From Thermorudis peleae (GTDB lineage Bacteria > Chloroflexota > Chloroflexia > Thermomicrobiales > Thermomicrobiaceae), in assembly GCF_000744775.1 (NCBI RefSeq), contig NZ_JQMP01000004.1, positions 434,001 to 498,000 of the forward strand: a stretch of DNA of 64,000 nt, in the 5' to 3' direction. Position numbers and translations under genes: made by a program. Every line of letters starts with the position of its first letter. Positions within the stretch are counted from its first letter, which is position 1. This document shows, one piece after another, positions 51,312-61,425 of the stretch. A model generated the notes under the pieces. It did no database searches. It was given only the letters and a program-made list of their open reading frames with translations, and was not told the origin of the DNA.

Positions 51312-52160
51312 ATGACAAAGCGATTCGATACGATACGCGCCGCTCTTCACTGGGCAACACAGCACCTTCGCGAGGCCAGCGATTCGCCACGGCTTGATGC
51401 TGAACTCTTGCTCATGCATACGCTCAGCCTCGACCGAGTTGGTCTCTACCAACGACTGGCTGAACCGTTACCGCCTGAGAGTGCAGAGCGCTTTGCTCAG
51501 CTTGTGCGCCGGCGTCAAGCCGGAGAGCCGATCGCCTATATCACCGGTCACAAGGAATTTTTTGGCTTGGATCTGCTTGTCTCGCCGGCGGTGCTCATCC
51601 CTCGCCCAGAGACCGAGTTTCTGGTGCAATGGGCGCTCGCGTGGCTCAGCGACCATCCGGGAGCTACCTGTGTCGATGTCGGGACAGGCAGCGGGGCAAT
51701 TATTCTCGCAATCGCGTGGCATTTACCTCGTGAGTGGCCTGGACTGCTGATCGGCAGCGATATCTCGTTGCCAGCGCTTCAAGTCGCTAAGGCTAACCGC
51801 CAACGTCTTGGCTTGCAGCGCGTGCAGTTCGTCTGCGGCTCACTCCTGGAATGGTGCGGCGAGCCTCTTGACCTCATCGTTGCGAACTTACCGTACCTGC
51901 GGTATGAGCAGGCTCATCCTGGCATTGCCTATGAACCGGCTATCGCCCTCTACGCTGATCATGAAGGATTCGCAGCCTATGAAGCGCTTCTCGATCAAGC
52001 GCCAGGCTGCATACAAACTGGGGGTGTACTCCTCTGCGAGATCGATCCGAGCCAGGCTGCTCGCGCGCAACAAAGCGCGCGTCGGGCCTTTCCACACGCG
52101 AACGTTCGCGTTCTCCCCGATCTCGCAGGACGAGCACGCTATCTGCTGGTTGAAACCTAG
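51312..52160 (+). CDS. prmC: peptide chain release factor N5-glutamine methyltransferase
   Basis: The 282-aa SAM enzyme methylates the RF GGQ glutamine. It shows an N-terminal helical domain ([15 protein letters not shown]), [50 protein letters not shown] and [14 protein letters not shown]. The catalytic motif reads NLPY rather than NPPY, a variant also seen in other lineages. Starts are ATG 51312 or TTG 51303. Its 3' end overlaps the convergent rpmB by four bases. Confidence 0.95.
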   Translation: MTKRFDTIRAALHWATQHLREASDSPRLDAELLLMHTLSLDRVGLYQRLAEPLPPESAERFAQLVRRRQAGEPIAYITGHKEFFGLDLLVSPAVLIPRPETEFLVQWALAWLSDHPGATCVDVGTGSGAIILAIAWHLPREWPGLLIGSDISLPALQVAKANRQRLGLQRVQFVCGSLLEWCGEPLDLIVANLPYLRYEQAHPGIAYEPAIALYADHEGFAAYEALLDQAPGCIQTGGVLLCEIDPSQAARAQQSARRAFPHANVRVLPDLAGRARYLLVET

Positions 52161-52390
52161 CTCCTGCCCTGGACTTTCTGCCGCTTCCGCTCAGCCTTTT
52201 CGGCCATCCGAGCATCCTTATAGAGCGTTCGCAGGCAGCGGGTGCAGATGCGCAAGCGCTTGCGCTCACCATTGATGTAGATCGTCACCGGCTGAACATT
52301 GGGCTTGAAGCGCCGATTTGTGCGCCGATTCGAGTGACTGACATTATGGCCAGAAACGGGCTTTTTGCCGCAGAGTTCACAAACCGCCAT
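52157..52390 (-). CDS. rpmB: ribosomal protein bL28
   Basis: The 77-aa 50S protein has [28 protein letters not shown] and [11 protein letters not shown], with the CxxC pairs of the zinc-binding L28 type. ATG 52390 follows GGAG; the upstream frame to 52474 is not conserved. Confidence 0.96.
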   Translation of the reverse strand: MAVCELCGKKPVSGHNVSHSNRRTNRRFKPNVQPVTIYINGERKRLRICTRCLRTLYKDARMAEKAERKRQKVQGRS

Positions 52391-52696
52391 CGCTGATCTC
52401 CAATTGTCCGTTGCATTCCCACACGCACATCCACTACTACCGGCCAGGACCGGCCCAACGAGCAAGACTAGCATGCCGCTTGGCCAGTGGCAAGCTCACC
52501 GTCATCTCGCACGCCACAGCACTCCTGATCCAAAGCCGGCAGAGCATTTTACCGAAGTCCTATCACAGGCTACAATCCGAGCGCAGTACTCGCAGGCACC
52601 ATGCGAGCTGCGGTATGCTCGACGACGTAGTCAACGACAATCAGCGCACATGCTGGCAATCTCATCGTGAAACAAGATTGGGGAGGCTTTCCGTCA

Positions 52697-54370
52697 GTGG
52701 GCAATGTACGGACTCAGCAGGCAGTAGCGACGCCACAGGTCAACTGGACAGGATCGACGCTCCGCGCTGCTTTGGCTGCGATCGTTACCCATTTTCGCCG
52801 CCATGTGCCTTCATTGAATGCCCTGAACGTTTTCCCTGTACCTGACGGCGACACCGGTACCAACATGCTCCTGACCCTCGAATCCGCCCTACAGGCAACT
52901 GATGGAGAGCGTAGCGCAACAGCCGGAACCGTGCTTGAGCAAGCTGCACGCGGTGCCTTGCTCGGCGCGCGCGGCAACTCTGGTGTTATCCTCTTCCAGC
53001 TATTCCGCGGACTCGCCCAGGTCGCGCACAACGCGCGGGTACTCGATGCCGCCCATCTCGGTGCTGGACTTGCCGAGGGAGCTCGCCTTGCCTACCAAGC
53101 AGTGTTGCATCCCGTTGAAGGAACCATGCTCACGGTTCTTCGCGAAGTCGCTGAGGCAGCACAGCAGGCCTTGGCCCAAGGCTGCACACTAGCTGAATTG
53201 CTTGCGGTCTGTCGTGATACGGCCATCGCGAGTGTCCGGAAGACACCAGACCTTCTGCCAATTCTGCGGCAAGCGGGCGTCGTCGATGCCGGTGGCCAAG
53301 GAATTGCCGTCATGCTCGACGCCGCGGCAGCATTTGCCGCGAATGCTTCGCCAATCTTGCAGCCCTCAGGTGATGTGCAAGAAGGGCACATTGCCCAGAC
53401 AATGACGTTTCTTGACAATATCGAGGCGTTGCACGGTGATGACGCGTTTGGTTATTGCGTGAACTTTGTGCTTCTTGGAGAAAACGTGCCGCTTGAAACG
53501 CTTCGTGAGACTCTCAACGAGCTTGGCACCTCTGCTGTGCTCGTTGGCGACCAGCAAGCAGTGAAAGTCCATGTTCATACGGAACACCCAGGACAGTTAC
53601 TCGAGGCAGCGTTGGCTTTCGGCGAGCTTGATGCAGTGCGCATCGACAACATGTCACTGCAAACTCGTGCACTCCGGGCAGCACGTGAGAAAGCTAGCGA
53701 ATCCCCTCACCACGCTCAATCGAGTCGGACTGGACTTGTCGCTGTTGTGCCGAGCCCTGAGCTCGCAAAAGTGTTTGCAAGCTTCGGCGCAGCGACGGTG
53801 CGCGGCGGCCCAGGCATGGTGCCCAGCGCTGAGGAAATCGCCCACGCTATTGCGGCCTTGCCGCAAGACACCGTGCTTGTACTGCCCAATGATCCAAACG
53901 TCGCCATAACCGCCCGACATGCTGCACAGTTCATCGCTGACAAACAGGTTGACGTTCTGCCTATTTCGCGCATTCCCCAAGGGCTTGTCGCAGTAACGGC
54001 GTTTCACCCTGACGCCGAAGCACACGAGGTTGCGAGGCAGATCATCGAGGCGAGCCAGCATGTTCGCGCTATTGCGGTTACCAAAGCAACACGTGATCTC
54101 GACGAGCCAGTAACCGTTCGGGCAGGAGAATGGCTTGCGCTCGTCGATGATACGATTGTTGCAAGCACGCCCGACTTTGTGACAACAGCCTTGGCGGCGT
54201 TTGAAGCAGCGAATGCAGCTGAGGCTGAGTTAGCGACACTCATTCTGGGGCGAGACGCGCCACCGATTGATTCACTCATCCAGTCCATACAGGAACGCTG
54301 GCCTGGACTCGCGCTCGAGACCATTGAAGGTGGGCAACCCCTCTACCCTCTCATGGTTGCATTAGAGTAG
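52697..54370 (+). CDS. fakA: FakA-type fatty acid kinase (DhaL/DAK2 domain)
   Basis: The product (557 aa from GTG 52697) has a DhaL ATP-binding domain (about 5-200: NALNVFPVPDGDTGTNMLLTLESAL, LLGARGNSGVILFQLFRGLA, GTMLTVLREVAEAAQQA) and a C-terminal region with DAFGYCVNFVLLGENVPLE, HPGQLLEAALAFGELDAVRIDNM and FNKP-like PNDPNVAITARHAAQ. It resembles FakA, which phosphorylates fatty acids presented by FakB (DegV). GGGGAGG precedes GTG 52697; GTG 52667 also opens the frame. The FakB gene follows after 12 bases. Confidence 0.92.
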   Translation: MGNVRTQQAVATPQVNWTGSTLRAALAAIVTHFRRHVPSLNALNVFPVPDGDTGTNMLLTLESALQATDGERSATAGTVLEQAARGALLGARGNSGVILFQLFRGLAQVAHNARVLDAAHLGAGLAEGARLAYQAVLHPVEGTMLTVLREVAEAAQQALAQGCTLAELLAVCRDTAIASVRKTPDLLPILRQAGVVDAGGQGIAVMLDAAAAFAANASPILQPSGDVQEGHIAQTMTFLDNIEALHGDDAFGYCVNFVLLGENVPLETLRETLNELGTSAVLVGDQQAVKVHVHTEHPGQLLEAALAFGELDAVRIDNMSLQTRALRAAREKASESPHHAQSSRTGLVAVVPSPELAKVFASFGAATVRGGPGMVPSAEEIAHAIAALPQDTVLVLPNDPNVAITARHAAQFIADKQVDVLPISRIPQGLVAVTAFHPDAEAHEVARQIIEASQHVRAIAVTKATRDLDEPVTVRAGEWLALVDDTIVASTPDFVTTALAAFEAANAAEAELATLILGRDAPPIDSLIQSIQERWPGLALETIEGGQPLYPLMVALE

Positions 54371-54382
54371 AGCGGGGGAAAC

Positions 54383-55228
54383 GTGACACACCATCGACCA
54401 GTCTGGATCGTTACCGACAGTACGGCAGACCTTCCTTCTTCCCTGCTTGAAGGCTTGCCGATTCGGATCGTACCGTTGATCATTGACGTCGGTGGTCGAA
54501 GCTATTTCGACCAGGTTGATATCACAAGCGAGCAGGTGGCCGCGCTGCTGCGAGCAAAGCAACTCCTCCGCACATCGCAGCCATCCGTTGGGGCATTTCA
54601 AGCCGTTTATGAGCCACTGCTACGTGAGGGGTTTGACATTGTATCAATTCATATTGCCGCACAACTCTCCGGAACCTGGAACGCTGCGCGGCTGGCGGCC
54701 CAGCAGGCTCCTGATCGTATTGCAGTGATCGATGGGCAAACCGTTTCAATTGGCACCGGCTGGCTCGTCTTTGAGGCAGCGCATCTTGCTGTTCAAGGTG
54801 CAAGCCAGGCAACCATTGTTGAAACGATTGAACGCCGCAAACGAGATGTTCGTGTTTTTGCGATGCTTGATACGCTCGAGTATCTCTATCGTGGCGGGCG
54901 AATCGGCCGTGCTTCAGCATTTCTCGGCACGGCTCTCCAGGTGAAGCCGATCTTGACAGTCCGCGAAGGGGTGGTGGAGCCTGTCGAACGTGTCCGCACG
55001 ACTCGTCGCGCGATAGAACGGCTTGTTGAGTTAGCAGCTGAACATGGTCCCTTCGACCATCTCGCGGTTCTTCACCTCGATGCACTTGCCCTCGCTGAGT
55101 CATTACGCGACCGGCTGCTCGCGCTTTACCCCGACCAAACGATTCCGCTGAGCAATCTCGGGCCAGTTGTCGGCACATATACTGGCCCAGGAACACTTGG
55201 CTTTGCTGGCCTGAAAAAGACAGGCTGA
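54383..55228 (+). CDS. DegV/FakB fatty-acid-binding protein
   Basis: The 281-aa DegV-fold product binds a fatty acid for FakA: VWIVTDSTADLPSSLLE, RTSQPSVGAFQAVYE, ISIHIAAQLSGTWNAARLAA, VIDGQTVSIGTGWLVFEAA, FAMLDTLEYLYRGGRIGRAS and GTYTGPGTLGFAGL. Threonine and serine positions TSQPS and SGT match the acyl site of FakB proteins. Start is GTG with GGGGGAA upstream. A FakA-FakB pair indicates incorporation of exogenous fatty acids. Confidence 0.94.
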   Translation: MTHHRPVWIVTDSTADLPSSLLEGLPIRIVPLIIDVGGRSYFDQVDITSEQVAALLRAKQLLRTSQPSVGAFQAVYEPLLREGFDIVSIHIAAQLSGTWNAARLAAQQAPDRIAVIDGQTVSIGTGWLVFEAAHLAVQGASQATIVETIERRKRDVRVFAMLDTLEYLYRGGRIGRASAFLGTALQVKPILTVREGVVEPVERVRTTRRAIERLVELAAEHGPFDHLAVLHLDALALAESLRDRLLALYPDQTIPLSNLGPVVGTYTGPGTLGFAGLKKTG

Positions 55229-55254
55229 ACTCAATAGCCTCAACGCAAATGCGA

Positions 55255-55277
55255 GGGAAGCGATGATAACGCTTCCC
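55255..55277. terminator. hairpin between convergent fakB and the BNR gene
   Basis: GGGAAGCG (55255-55262) pairs with CGCTTCCC (55270-55277) around a 7-base loop, between the ends of two convergent genes. There is no T-run, so it may act as a rho-aided or weak terminator. Confidence 0.4.
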
Positions 55278-55295
55278 CCGCAAACCGTTCTCAGC

Positions 55296-56985
55296 CTACG
55301 GCGTTGGATCAACGAAACTGCCACCGTAGATGTCGGTATTCCCAAACGCTTTCGGACAATCTTGCTGGGGCACAGGGCGGGTCGCGGGTGTGCCGCTCGC
55401 GAGGTTCTGGCGATAGACATTGATCGCCTCGCAGACACTCACATTACGACCATCATTCCAGACGGCAAAAGCTGCAGTATCGGTTGCGACGATCCAGTTA
55501 TAGTCTCCAAGAAATTCCGCTGCGAGGCTATTGGTACTCGACCCTCGAGCATCGCCAATCGCGCCGCGGAACAGGGTTGTCCAGGCATCAGGGTGGGCAG
55601 TATCAGCATGGCGGACGATTCCGAGGAACCGACGGGGCGAACTGGTTTCAGTGCGCCACGGATCGATGAACGCGTCGTACACCACATAGAGGTCACGGCC
55701 ATTTGGAGAAAGAGCGATCCACGGAAAGTCTGGACGATCGCCAGCTTGAGCTGCATTCATCGGAGGTGACCATGTATTTCCGCCATCTGTTGAAATCTGG
55801 ACGAGCAATTGCTCTCGATTGAGTCCAAGGCGCGCATCGGCCCAAGCGACCGCGATAATATCTGGTCCGCCGCCGTAAGGAGCACCATTGGCAATACTCA
55901 CCGCGGGGAAGCTGTTCGTCCGTGCGCCAGCAACACCGTCAAACGTCACATCACCCTGCACAGGGTCATACTGACCAACGTCGACCACCGTTGCAATAAC
56001 GCGCGGTTGCTCAAAGTGGGCACCGCCATCAAATGAGCGCGCCATGTACTGGACACTCGACTTCAGCGTCGGTTCAAAGCCTTCCCAAAAGACATAGACA
56101 GTGCCTTTACTGTCAGTGCGCAGCTGACATCCTTGCCGTCCGGGATTGGCTCCAGTATTAGCAGCAGCAGTTACCTGGACTGGTGCTGACCAGGTATCGC
56201 CTCCATCAGAGGAGTGACTCACAAGCAATGGCTCAGGCGCAGCACCGTCACTACGGAAAGAAACCCAACAGACATAGACCCAGCTGAAATATGGGCTCGA
56301 CGCAGCATTATCCGCCCAGATGTTGTCTTTATCGCTAAAGGTTGTCGTGCTGAGCCGTTGCGAGACAAGAACTGGAGGCATCCACGCATTTTTATCGCCA
56401 TTTGCAGCGGCCTGGAGGTCATCGGTGCGTGAGACCGCAATCGCTTCTGCACCACGGAAAGCCTCTTGACCACGTTGGTCCGAGAAATTTGCGGTCAAAT
56501 TCGCATAGTACAGGCGAACCCCATTACTCCATGCAAAGCGCCCATCTGGACCGGGCTTTGGCCCGAAAGCAAGCGCAGGATCGCCATCAGAAACGAGGCC
56601 ATTTTCGTAATACCAGGGCAGGGTGCCGATCGGCCCGACATGTGGCTGGCAGGGGGCTGGGCCGAGACAATCCCGGGCAGTCCAACCGGTATAGGTTGGC
56701 TGAATCCAACTCTTGCCCCCGTTAAAAGATAAACGGACAGGTGGTTGGATCACCGGCATTGCAGGCCTCAATATCAATTTCATCATTCGCGCCAGCAACG
56801 AGGATTTGTGGATTAAGGGGATGGACCGCAATGGCTGGTTCATTCTGCTTATTTTGCGCAAAAGGACTTGATGGACTCCCAACATTCACGCGAGTCGCGG
56901 TACTCGCCGCAGTGGCAGGCATGCTCAGGAGAAGAAGAACCGCAAGAGTCACGATCAACCAGCGCGCTGACTTCTGCAGCACCAT
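55296..56985 (-). pseudogene. secreted BNR/sialidase-like repeat protein, frameshifted
   Basis: Two overlapping frames make one broken protein. The first (from ATG 56985) has a signal peptide (WLIVTLAVLLLLSMPATAAS) and QNEPAIAVHPLNPQILVAGANDE, and stops at 56722 after TTCPFIF. The second, open to 55296, continues the pattern: LSFNGGKSWIQPTYTGWTARDC, then BNR Asp-box repeats (SSDGGDTWSAPVQV, SFDGGAHFEQPR, STDGGNTWSPPM). The family usually has about ten residues between CPF and the SFDGG block, so a deletion with frame change near 56722-56760 is likely. Sequencing error or decay cannot be separated here. Confidence 0.8.
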
Positions 56986-57192
56986 CACGCCACTCCCTCC
57001 ACAGGAGATACTCTCCCCTCGAATACCCCAAGCAGGCTACACCACGCCCTGGCCAACACCTCCTTTCGGTTTTCATTAGCGAATTGCGCTAAAGCGAGAA
57101 TACAGGAAGGTCATCACCAGATCAAGCCTTGGCTTGACACAGACGGAGCTGATCGCTTCACTTGGCAGTACGGACACGGGGTGGCAGGGAGT

Positions 57193-59670
57193 ATGATGCG
57201 AGAATCGAATCTTCAACCAGATATGGCTACGCTCCTCCAGCGCGTTCTCAGCCTTGAGCAACGAAAAGGCTATCGTGATACTGCGGTCGCTGGCGGCATC
57301 CAACGGTTTCTCGATCAGCAAACGCCAATCTGGCGCAAACATGCCCCGCACCATCACGTGCTCATTGACGAAATCTGTCGGCTCTTTGCACGATACCAGC
57401 AGGCTTCAGTCACCGAACGCAAGCAGATTGTCGAGCAAGCACTGACACTCTTGACCCACGCCGCCACCCCCACGCACACCCAGGCAGTGTCACCAGCCCC
57501 AGACAACCACGTTACCGGTCATCCAGTGTTGCGCACACGCCATCACCACAGCGCACGACCACAGTCAATCCGCCCACCATCTGACTTGACGCTCGACTCG
57601 CCGGTGACAGCACTTGCCGGCGTCGGGAGGCAACGTGCACACCAGCTGGCAGGGCTGGGAGTTCACACTATTGGCGACCTGCTCTATCTCGCGCCACGAC
57701 GATATGAGGATTACCGAACAATTCAGCCAATCGGCAAGCTCGCGCGACTTTTTGCAGCGCAAAGAACCGATGGCGAGGTACGCTGTACGGTCATCGGCAC
57801 ACTGACTACTCTTGAACAACGCGAATCCCAAAGTGGTGTGCGTTATGTCTACGCTGAGATTACTGACCAGACCGGCACAATGCCCATCATTTGGTTCAAT
57901 CCCTACGTGGCGCGCCAATTGCAGGTGGGAATGGAAGTGGCCATTAGCGGCAAGCTTGAACTCCAGCGGGCAATGCTTTGCTTCCGTAACCCAGAGTGGG
58001 AGCGTGCTGATGAAGCATCAGTGCAGACGGGGCGCATCGTCCCCGTCTATCCGTTGACACGGAATCTCTCTCAGAAACAGCTACGGCAGCTTACGCGCCT
58101 AGCCCTTGATGTCGCCCTTCCACTCGTTGAGGACCCTGTGCCGCCCGCGATCCTTGAGGCACATGCACTCCTGTCGCTTCGCGATGCATTGGAGCAAATC
58201 CACTATCCAGATACCCCCGAACACTGCGAGGCCGCTCGACGACGACTCGCCTTTGATGAATTCCTGGTCCTGCAACTTGGGCTCGTACGCCGAAAAGCCG
58301 AATGGCAGGCACAGCCAGGACAGGCATTCCCAACTCCCCCCGACATCTTAGAGACATTCCTTACAAGCCTGCCATTTCAACTCACCGCCGCTCAGCGGCG
58401 CGCGCTTGACGAGATTCTGGCCGACATGGCACAACCGCGCCCAATGAGTCGGCTCCTCCAAGGCGATGTCGGCTCAGGTAAGACGGTCGTGGCTGCTGCG
58501 GCCGCACTCATTGCCATCACTGCTGGTGCGCAAGTAGCCGTGCTCGCGCCAACCGAAGTCCTCGCCGAGCAACACGCGCGAAGCTTTACGCGGCTCTACG
58601 AACGCTTACCTGACGAACTTCGTCCAAATGTCGCGCTCTTAACCGGCAGCACGAGTGAACGTGGACGACGCGCAATCGAGGCTGGGTTGCTTGATGGAAG
58701 CATCAATCTGCTGATTGGCACCCACGCGCTCCTGGAGGACTGGGTGCAGTTTCAGCGCCTTGGCCTTGCCGTGATCGACGAGCAACACCGCTTCGGTGTC
58801 CTGCAGCGAGCGACGTTACGAGCCAAAGGCATCAATCCCGACGTCCTAGTGATGACCGCAACGCCTATTCCGCGAAGCCTTGCGCTCGTTCTCCATGGCG
58901 ATTTAGATGTTTCGATTATCGACGAACTGCCTCCGGGACGGCAAGTTGTCCAGACATACTTGCTCACCGGTAAGCAGCGTGAACGCGCCTATGCCTTCAT
59001 TCGAAAGCAAATCGAAGCAGGTCATCAGGCATTCATTATCTACCCGCTCGTTGAAGAGTCAGAAGCGATCGACGCCAAAGCAGCCACCGTTGAGTTTGAA
59101 CGCCTCCAGGAAGTTGTTTTCCCGGATTTCCGCCTCGGCCTCTTACATGGCCGTATGCGTCCAGCTGAGAAAGAAGCCGTCATGACGGCATTCCGTGATC
59201 ATGAGCTTGATATTCTGGTCTCAACGGCAGTAGTTGAGGTTGGCATCGATGTCCCGAACGCGACGGTGATACTCATCGAAGGGGCCGACCGGTTTGGACT
59301 GGCCCAACTTCACCAATTTCGTGGACGCGTCGGGCGAGGAGCAGCGCAATCGTACTGCCTTTTGATCTCAGACAGTGAGAGTGATGAAAGCCGGCAGCGG
59401 CTGCAAGCACTTGTGAAGACGCACGATGGCTTCCGCCTCGCTGAGATCGACCTGCAAATGCGCGGTCCGGGAGAATTCCTGGGCACGCGGCAAAGCGGAT
59501 TACCAGACCTCCGTTTCGCGAGCCTCGCTGATGTTCCAACCTTGCAACACGCCCGGCGAGCCGCCGAAGCGATCTTGCGACGTGATCCAACGCTATCTCG
59601 GCCAGAACATCGCTTACTGCGACAGCGAATGGAGCAGTTTTGGCAGCCTGGCGTCGGCGACGTGAGCTAG
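57193..59670 (+). CDS. recG: ATP-dependent DNA helicase RecG
   Basis: RecG reverses stalled forks and branch-migrates junctions. The 825-aa product has an N-terminal extension and wedge/OB domain (TALAGVGRQRAHQLAGLGVHTIGDLL, about 140-300), Walker A LLQGDVGSGKTVVAAAAA (about 424), DEQH in VIDEQHRFGVLQR (about 528), TATPIPRSLALVLHGDLD and RVGRGAAQSYCLL. ATG 57193 or 57196 and GTG 57181 are possible starts. Extension of about 110 residues ahead of the wedge is longer than E. coli RecG. Confidence 0.96.
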   Translation: MMRESNLQPDMATLLQRVLSLEQRKGYRDTAVAGGIQRFLDQQTPIWRKHAPHHHVLIDEICRLFARYQQASVTERKQIVEQALTLLTHAATPTHTQAVSPAPDNHVTGHPVLRTRHHHSARPQSIRPPSDLTLDSPVTALAGVGRQRAHQLAGLGVHTIGDLLYLAPRRYEDYRTIQPIGKLARLFAAQRTDGEVRCTVIGTLTTLEQRESQSGVRYVYAEITDQTGTMPIIWFNPYVARQLQVGMEVAISGKLELQRAMLCFRNPEWERADEASVQTGRIVPVYPLTRNLSQKQLRQLTRLALDVALPLVEDPVPPAILEAHALLSLRDALEQIHYPDTPEHCEAARRRLAFDEFLVLQLGLVRRKAEWQAQPGQAFPTPPDILETFLTSLPFQLTAAQRRALDEILADMAQPRPMSRLLQGDVGSGKTVVAAAAALIAITAGAQVAVLAPTEVLAEQHARSFTRLYERLPDELRPNVALLTGSTSERGRRAIEAGLLDGSINLLIGTHALLEDWVQFQRLGLAVIDEQHRFGVLQRATLRAKGINPDVLVMTATPIPRSLALVLHGDLDVSIIDELPPGRQVVQTYLLTGKQRERAYAFIRKQIEAGHQAFIIYPLVEESEAIDAKAATVEFERLQEVVFPDFRLGLLHGRMRPAEKEAVMTAFRDHELDILVSTAVVEVGIDVPNATVILIEGADRFGLAQLHQFRGRVGRGAAQSYCLLISDSESDESRQRLQALVKTHDGFRLAEIDLQMRGPGEFLGTRQSGLPDLRFASLADVPTLQHARRAAEAILRRDPTLSRPEHRLLRQRMEQFWQPGVGDVS

Positions 59671-59678
59671 GCAACTGC

Positions 59679-60269
59679 TCAGGTAGCAGCCTCAGCTTCT
59701 TCTTCAGAGGCAACACGAACGCGATACAGCTTGGCACCGCTCACATACGCTTCGCCGCCGAGATGATGGACAAGGGGGAAGCCTTCGGCTTCAACAACCT
59801 CCCAACGATCGTGGAAAAGCGTCTCTTCAGCGGTAACGGCGAGGACTTGTCCAATAAAAAGATCGTGGTCACCAAAGCGAACCCGCTCAATGAGGCCACA
59901 TTCGATATGCCCAACACACTCCTCAATGATTGGAATATCGAGTTCACGAGCATCTGCCGGTGTAAGGCTAGCTGCCGCAAACTTATCGTGGTCCCGACCA
60001 GACAGCAGGCCACAGAGATGAATTGCCCGTAGTTGCTCGGCGGTCGGAATATTGACAATGAACGTCTCGCTTCGACTAATCAGCTCATGTGAGAAGCGAT
60101 CAGGATGCAGCGCGATGGCAAGTTGTGCAGGCGAGAAACTCAGTGGCATCAGCCAGGCCACAGTTAACACGTTCGGCTGGCTCCGAAATTGACTCGTGAC
60201 AAGAGCAACTGGACTCGGCTCAAGCAAGCGGAGGGCGTCACGCGGCTCATAGTCACGCTTTGGGCTCAT
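59679..60269 (-). CDS. flavin reductase-like domain protein
   Basis: The 196-aa product has the FMN-binding split-barrel pattern: LEPSPVALVTSQFRSQPNVLTVAWLMPLSF, LAIALHPDRFSHELISRSETFIVNIP and CVGHIECGLIERVRFGDHDLFIGQV. Such proteins bind FMN and reduce flavins or act in flavoenzyme pairs. ATG 60269 has GGAGG close upstream. It overlaps the glycosyltransferase upstream by 17 bases. Unusual acidic C-terminus (EEEAEAAT). Confidence 0.9.
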   Translation of the reverse strand: MSPKRDYEPRDALRLLEPSPVALVTSQFRSQPNVLTVAWLMPLSFSPAQLAIALHPDRFSHELISRSETFIVNIPTAEQLRAIHLCGLLSGRDHDKFAAASLTPADARELDIPIIEECVGHIECGLIERVRFGDHDLFIGQVLAVTAEETLFHDRWEVVEAEGFPLVHHLGGEAYVSGAKLYRVRVASEEEAEAAT

Positions 60270-61425
60270 AGTGCCTCCGTGCCGCTTCACGTGCGCTGTG
60301 CGGTGCATTTGCAGCACGCTGTCGAGGACGCATCATGTCCTGATACAGCGCATAGTACCGTTCGGCAATCCGAGCTTGCGTATAGTGCGCAAGCACCCGA
60401 GCGCGTCCTTGCTCGGCCTTCTGCTCGAGCAGATCGGGACGGCTCAGCAGCTGATCGAGCATGCGCGCAAGCGCATCCACATCCCCCTCAGGAAACACGA
60501 GATCAGGATCACCAATGACATTTGGGATCTCACCAGAATTCGAACCAATCACTGGCACACCAGACGCCATTGCTTCAATGATGACGCGGCCAAACTGCTC
60601 CTTCCAGTTTCGCCGTGTCCGCGACGGGACAACGAGAAGATCGAAATCATGGTAGACCTGATGCATAAACGCCGGGGCAATATTGCCACGGAAATGGACG
60701 CGATCTCGGATTCCAAGGTTTGTCGCGAGCAATTCGAGCGGAACACGCTCAACACCACCGCCAACAAGATGAAGCTGAGCGCGTACACGCATGCGCGCGA
60801 GAGCTTGCACAAGCAGGTCAGCGCCCTTTTCCGGCACTAACCGTCCAACAAATCCAATGACCGGTTCTTCTCGACGAGGCTTCGCTTGCGGACGAAAGAG
60901 ATCAGGGTCAACCCCGAATTGCGGAATAACTGCCAGCGGGCCGCGATAGCCCTTGCGTCGAAGCACCGCAGCCGCCTCTTCATTGCCGGCTACAGCGGCT
61001 GTCGCAAGCCGATAATTGAGTTGTTCAAACAGCGAAAACGGCGGAGGATATCGACGATAGAGATTCTGCCAGGTAAAGAAGAGAATGCGTGCACCGACAA
61101 GCCGTCCGAGGACAGCAGCATGAGCCGTGACGAGGTTGTAGGGTTCTTCATCAATATGAAGAATGTCCGGCCGAAAATGTCGCAGATGTCGCCACAAACG
61201 CGGATAAATATGCACGTGGTGATGGCCGTTGAACCACATTGGCTCAACGATCAGGGTATAGCCGTTGGTGTAGCGCCGTTCCAATTGCAGCACGCCAACG
61301 CGGGACTCTTGCCACGCTGGGGGCACAATGGCAACCAGCTCGACATCAGGCAACTTCGCTAATTCCTCCAGCTTCTTCTGATAGATGCCATTGACAAGCG
61401 CTTTGGAAATCATGACGATTCTCAA
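60253..61425 (-). CDS. family 4 glycosyltransferase (GT-B)
   Basis: The product (390 aa from TTG 61425) is a GT-B enzyme: IVMISKALVNGIYQKKLEELA, ILHIDEEPYNLVTAHAAVL, IGFVGRLVPEKGADLLVQAL, LHLVGGGVERVPLELLA and EQFGRVIIEAMASGVPVIGSNSGEIPNVIGD (the E-x7-E motif). The donor is unknown. TTG 61425 gives the usual family start and overlaps the upstream stop as TTGA. A longer frame to 61479 also exists. Confidence 0.9.
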   Translation of the reverse strand: MRIVMISKALVNGIYQKKLEELAKLPDVELVAIVPPAWQESRVGVLQLERRYTNGYTLIVEPMWFNGHHHVHIYPRLWRHLRHFRPDILHIDEEPYNLVTAHAAVLGRLVGARILFFTWQNLYRRYPPPFSLFEQLNYRLATAAVAGNEEAAAVLRRKGYRGPLAVIPQFGVDPDLFRPQAKPRREEPVIGFVGRLVPEKGADLLVQALARMRVRAQLHLVGGGVERVPLELLATNLGIRDRVHFRGNIAPAFMHQVYHDFDLLVVPSRTRRNWKEQFGRVIIEAMASGVPVIGSNSGEIPNVIGDPDLVFPEGDVDALARMLDQLLSRPDLLEQKAEQGRARVLAHYTQARIAERYYALYQDMMRPRQRAANAPHSAREAARRHYEPKA

